Source: Nothopassalora personata
Lineage: Eukaryota; Ascomycota; Dothideomycetes; Mycosphaerellales; Mycosphaerellaceae
Direction: 5' to 3'
NCBI GenBank assembly: GCA_033816765.1
Contig: CM066294.1
Location: 744,001-808,000 of the forward strand
DNA: 64,000 nt
Under the pieces are notes generated by a model. It did no database searches. It was not told where the DNA came from and worked only from the letters and a program-made list of their open reading frames with translations. Position numbers and translations under genes: made by a program. Below are positions 61,029-64,000 of the stretch, one piece after another (the stretch's first letter is position 1; each line of letters opens with the position of its first letter).

Positions 61029-64000
61029 ATGTCGGGAGCCGTAGCGCTGCGGCTTCGTGCCCAGTGGCTCGCAACACGACGCCCACTGTCGACACGCTGT
61101 CTGGTGCTCAGCAAGCCCGCACATCGCCCGGCCGCCGTAGTTCTAGCACCCCACATCACGGCTCTGCAGACGCGAACGAAACACAGCCCAGCACGCAGCT
61201 TCTACTCCAGCTCGACGGAGAGCGCGACAGCAGCAGACCCGAAGCAAGACGGCAGCAATGAATCCATCTTCGCCCCGCTCGATACCTTCCCTCGCCGACA
61301 CATTGGCCCGACCGCGGAGGCGGCCGACGAGATGCTGCAAGCGCTCGACCCGCCCGCCAAGAGCTTGGACGACTTTGTACAGTCAGTCTTGCCGCCGTCG
61401 ATCGTGTCGAAGAAGAAGTTGAGCGTGGAGGGTCCCATGCCTGAGTCGGGATCAGTGCCGACCAGCGAAGGTGGCTACTCCGAAAGCCAGCTTCTCGCGA
61501 GGTTGCGCGAGATTGCCAGCGAGAACAAGGTCTACAAGAGCTACATTGGCTGTGGCTACGCAGGAACACGAGTGCCTGAGGTCATCAAGCGCAATGTCCT
61601 TGAGAACCCAGCATGGTACACGAGCTACACGCCATACCAGCCGGAGATCAGTCAGGGACGATTGGAGTCACTGCTGAACTTCCAGACGATGGTGACGGAT
61701 CTGACTGGTCTCGCCTTTGCCAACGCCTCGCTGCTGGACGAGCCGACTGCAGCTGCCGAGGCCATGACTCTGGCTGTGAACTCTCTCCCAGTCGCTCGTC
61801 AAAAGCGCGCTAAGAAGGTCTGGCTCGTGTCGCACCTCTGCCACCCGCAGACCATTGCTGTGCTTGAGAGCCGTGCTCAGGGCTTCAACGTTACCATTGA
61901 AGTCGCAGATATCCTCGCAGACAACAGCAAGAAGGTCGACGAGATTGGTGAAGATCTCATTGGTGTGCAAGCTCAGTACCCAGATACTCTTGGTGGCGTA
62001 GAGGACTACAGAGGATTGGCCGACAAGGTGCACAAGCTACAGGGCACATTTGCAGTAGGCACCGACTTGCTCGCGCTGACTCTCCTCACTCCACCTGGCG
62101 AGTTTGGAGCTGATGTCGCATTCGGTAATGCTCAGCGCTTTGGTGTTCCATTCGGTTTCGGTGGTCCTCACGCCGCCTTCTTCGCAGTCAGCGACAAGTA
62201 CAAGCGTAAAATCCCTGGCCGCTTGATCGGACTGTCGAAGGACCGCCTTGGCGACAATGCCGCTCGTCTTGCACTGCAGACTCGCGAGCAGCACATTCGA
62301 CGTGAGAAGGCCACCAGCAATGTGTGCACTGCACAGGCTCTGCTGGCTAATATGAGCGCAATGTACGCCATCTACCATGGTCCAGCAGGCTTGAAGAGGA
62401 TCGCAGAGAAGGTTGCAAAGATGACACAAGTGCTTGCGAACGGTCTTGTGGAAGCTGGCCTCGAGGTGAGGCCTGGCGTTGCATTCGACACTGTCATCAT
62501 TAAGAAGCACGATGCCCCAGGCTTTGCCAGCAAGACTGTGCAGAACTTCCTCACTAACTTCCGCGTCATCGACGACAATCACATCGGTATCACGATTGAC
62601 GAGACTGTTGGCAAGAAGCAGATCGAAGAGATCTTCCGCGCTTTCACCACCGACCCAGTAGATGTGGATGCTTTGGCGGAAGGTGTTGAGGCTACTGGTG
62701 GTGTGCCTGACTTCTTCAAACGCACGTCCAGCTATTTGGAGCACCCAGTGTTCAACTCGTACCACTCCGAGACCGAGATTCTGCGATACATGCACCACCT
62801 GCAGTCAAAGGACTTATCTCTCGTTCACTCGATGATTCCACTCGGATCATGCACCATGAAGCTCAACGCTACTACCGAGATGGTGCCGATCTCCTGGCCA
62901 GAGTTTGCAAATATTCATCCTTTTGCTCCATTAGATCAAGCTCAAGGCTACAGGACGATGATTACAGAGCTCGAGAACGACTTGGCAGAGATCACCGGTT
63001 TCCACTCCGTCTCGCTGCAGCCCAACTCTGGCGCGCAAGGCGAGTTTGCAGGTCTTCGCGTCATCAAGAAATACCTTGAACAGCAATCTGGCAGCACGAA
63101 GCGCGACATTTGCCTCATCCCAGTCTCTGCTCACGGCACCAACCCTGCCTCGGCAGCCATGGTCGGTATGCGTGTGGTGACCATCAAGTGTGATACCAAG
63201 ACCGGCAACCTCGACCTGCTGGACCTCGAAGCGAAGTGTAAGAAGTACAAGGACGAACTGGGTGCCATCATGGTCACATACCCATCGACCTTCGGAGTGT
63301 TCGAGCCAGAGGTCAAGAAGGTCTGCGACCTTGTGCACCAGTACGGCGGACAGGTCTACATGGACGGCGCCAACATGAACGCCCAGATCGGACTTACCTC
63401 ACCAGGAACAATCGGTGCTGACGTATGCCATCTGAACCTGCACAAGACCTTCTGTATTCCACACGGTGGAGGTGGACCTGGTGTTGGACCTATCGGTGTC
63501 GCTGAACACCTTGCGCCATACTTGCCTGGCCACCCACTTGTTGCCAACGTAGGTGGAGAGAAGGCCATCGCGCCCATCTCAGCCGCTCCATGGGGCTCTG
63601 CCAGCATCCTACCTATCAGCTGGGCGTACATCAAGATGATGGGTGCTCGTGGTCTCACCCACGCTACCAAGATCACGCTGCTCAACGCCAACTACATCCA
63701 GTCTCGTCTGAAGCCACATTACCCCATCCTCTATACCAACGAGAACGGCCGCTGCGCCCACGAGTTCATCCTCGACACCCGCAAATTCGTCGATACCGCC
63801 GGTATCCACGTGATCGACATCGCCAAGCGTCTCCAGGACTACGGCTTCCACTCACCTACCATGTCTTGGCCAGTCGCCGACACTCTGATGATTGAGCCGA
63901 CCGAGTCCGAATCAAAGAACGAGCTTGACCGCTTCTGCGATGCTCTCATCTCGATTCGCGAGGAAATCGCTGAGATTGAGCAAGGCAAGCAACCACGTGA
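61029..64000 (+). CDS. GCV2: Glycine dehydrogenase (decarboxylating), mitochondrial P-protein; 3' end beyond window
   Basis: 990 codons from the ATG at 61029 to the edge, uninterrupted. This is the PLP-dependent P-protein of the glycine cleavage system, which decarboxylates glycine and passes the aminomethyl group to the lipoyl H-protein in the mitochondrial matrix. The first ~65 residues are Arg/Ala/Ser-rich, a mitochondrial targeting peptide. The N-terminal half has FPRRHIGPT, YIGCGYAGTRVPEVI and TPYQPEISQGRLE. The C-terminal half has IPLGSCTMKLN, PNSGAQGEFAG, SAHGTNPASA and the PLP-binding NLHKTFCIPHGGGGPG, placing the Schiff-base lysine at K806. Family length is about 1,050-1,080 aa, so 60-90 residues are missing on the right. 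The ORF is outside the retrotransposon nest and undamaged. Confidence 0.95.
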   Translation, partial: MSGAVALRLRAQWLATRRPLSTRCLVLSKPAHRPAAVVLAPHITALQTRTKHSPARSFYSSSTESATAADPKQDGSNESIFAPLDTFPRRHIGPTAEAADEMLQALDPPAKSLDDFVQSVLPPSIVSKKKLSVEGPMPESGSVPTSEGGYSESQLLARLREIASENKVYKSYIGCGYAGTRVPEVIKRNVLENPAWYTSYTPYQPEISQGRLESLLNFQTMVTDLTGLAFANASLLDEPTAAAEAMTLAVNSLPVARQKRAKKVWLVSHLCHPQTIAVLESRAQGFNVTIEVADILADNSKKVDEIGEDLIGVQAQYPDTLGGVEDYRGLADKVHKLQGTFAVGTDLLALTLLTPPGEFGADVAFGNAQRFGVPFGFGGPHAAFFAVSDKYKRKIPGRLIGLSKDRLGDNAARLALQTREQHIRREKATSNVCTAQALLANMSAMYAIYHGPAGLKRIAEKVAKMTQVLANGLVEAGLEVRPGVAFDTVIIKKHDAPGFASKTVQNFLTNFRVIDDNHIGITIDETVGKKQIEEIFRAFTTDPVDVDALAEGVEATGGVPDFFKRTSSYLEHPVFNSYHSETEILRYMHHLQSKDLSLVHSMIPLGSCTMKLNATTEMVPISWPEFANIHPFAPLDQAQGYRTMITELENDLAEITGFHSVSLQPNSGAQGEFAGLRVIKKYLEQQSGSTKRDICLIPVSAHGTNPASAAMVGMRVVTIKCDTKTGNLDLLDLEAKCKKYKDELGAIMVTYPSTFGVFEPEVKKVCDLVHQYGGQVYMDGANMNAQIGLTSPGTIGADVCHLNLHKTFCIPHGGGGPGVGPIGVAEHLAPYLPGHPLVANVGGEKAIAPISAAPWGSASILPISWAYIKMMGARGLTHATKITLLNANYIQSRLKPHYPILYTNENGRCAHEFILDTRKFVDTAGIHVIDIAKRLQDYGFHSPTMSWPVADTLMIEPTESESKNELDRFCDALISIREEIAEIEQGKQPR

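Overview
This is nuclear DNA of a filamentous ascomycete. The evidence is short GT-AG introns (52-55 bp in the genes I could resolve), fungal-specific families (DUF3292, FSH-type serine hydrolase, SIP5, SFH5, vacuolar acid trehalase), and transposons carrying the C-to-T / G-to-A decay typical of repeat-induced point mutation (RIP). The protein style fits Dothideomycetes, but the sequence alone does not fix the genus.

Layout. 1-24 kb is ordinary gene space: a gene start running off the left edge, GDT1-like Mn/Ca transporter, D-arabinose dehydrogenase-like aldo-keto reductase, SIP5-like RING protein, a PAN/apple-like gene in poor condition, SFH5-like PI transfer protein, HSL-type esterase, two membrane or hypothetical genes, an FSH hydrolase, a DUF3292 protein and a calcineurin-like phosphoesterase. 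24-33 kb is a gene graveyard: a solo copia LTR, broken GMC oxidoreductase and flavin monooxygenase genes, a phosphate-carrier fragment, and two related small Cys-rich reading frames, around one healthy membrane-protein gene (30.6-32.1 kb). 33.6-36.6 kb is a vacuolar acid trehalase.

37.9-59.8 kb is a nest of LTR retrotransposons whose borders can be read to the base. A RIP-decayed Ty1/copia element (minus strand, 206-bp LTRs, target duplication CCTGC/CCTAC) was hit by a RIP-decayed Ty3/gypsy element (plus strand, 197-bp LTRs, duplication CGCGC) and separately by a young element that left a 329-bp solo LTR (duplication CCGGT). The decayed gypsy was then hit by an intact chromodomain gypsy element (7,688 bp, identical 192-bp LTRs, duplication ATAAA) with full gag and pol frames and no RIP. 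The intact element has a consensus -1 frameshift site with a stem-loop at the end of gag. Both gypsy elements carry a 9-nt match between LTR and primer site that suggests self-priming, and the copia element carries a primer site matching the initiator-tRNA anticodon arm. The decayed gypsy also seems to carry an antisense reading frame between pol and its 3' LTR.

From 61.0 kb to the right edge lies the 5' part of the mitochondrial glycine decarboxylase (P-protein) gene, uninterrupted and of normal composition.

The host genes do not form an obvious pathway or cluster. They look like independent housekeeping and hydrolase genes.
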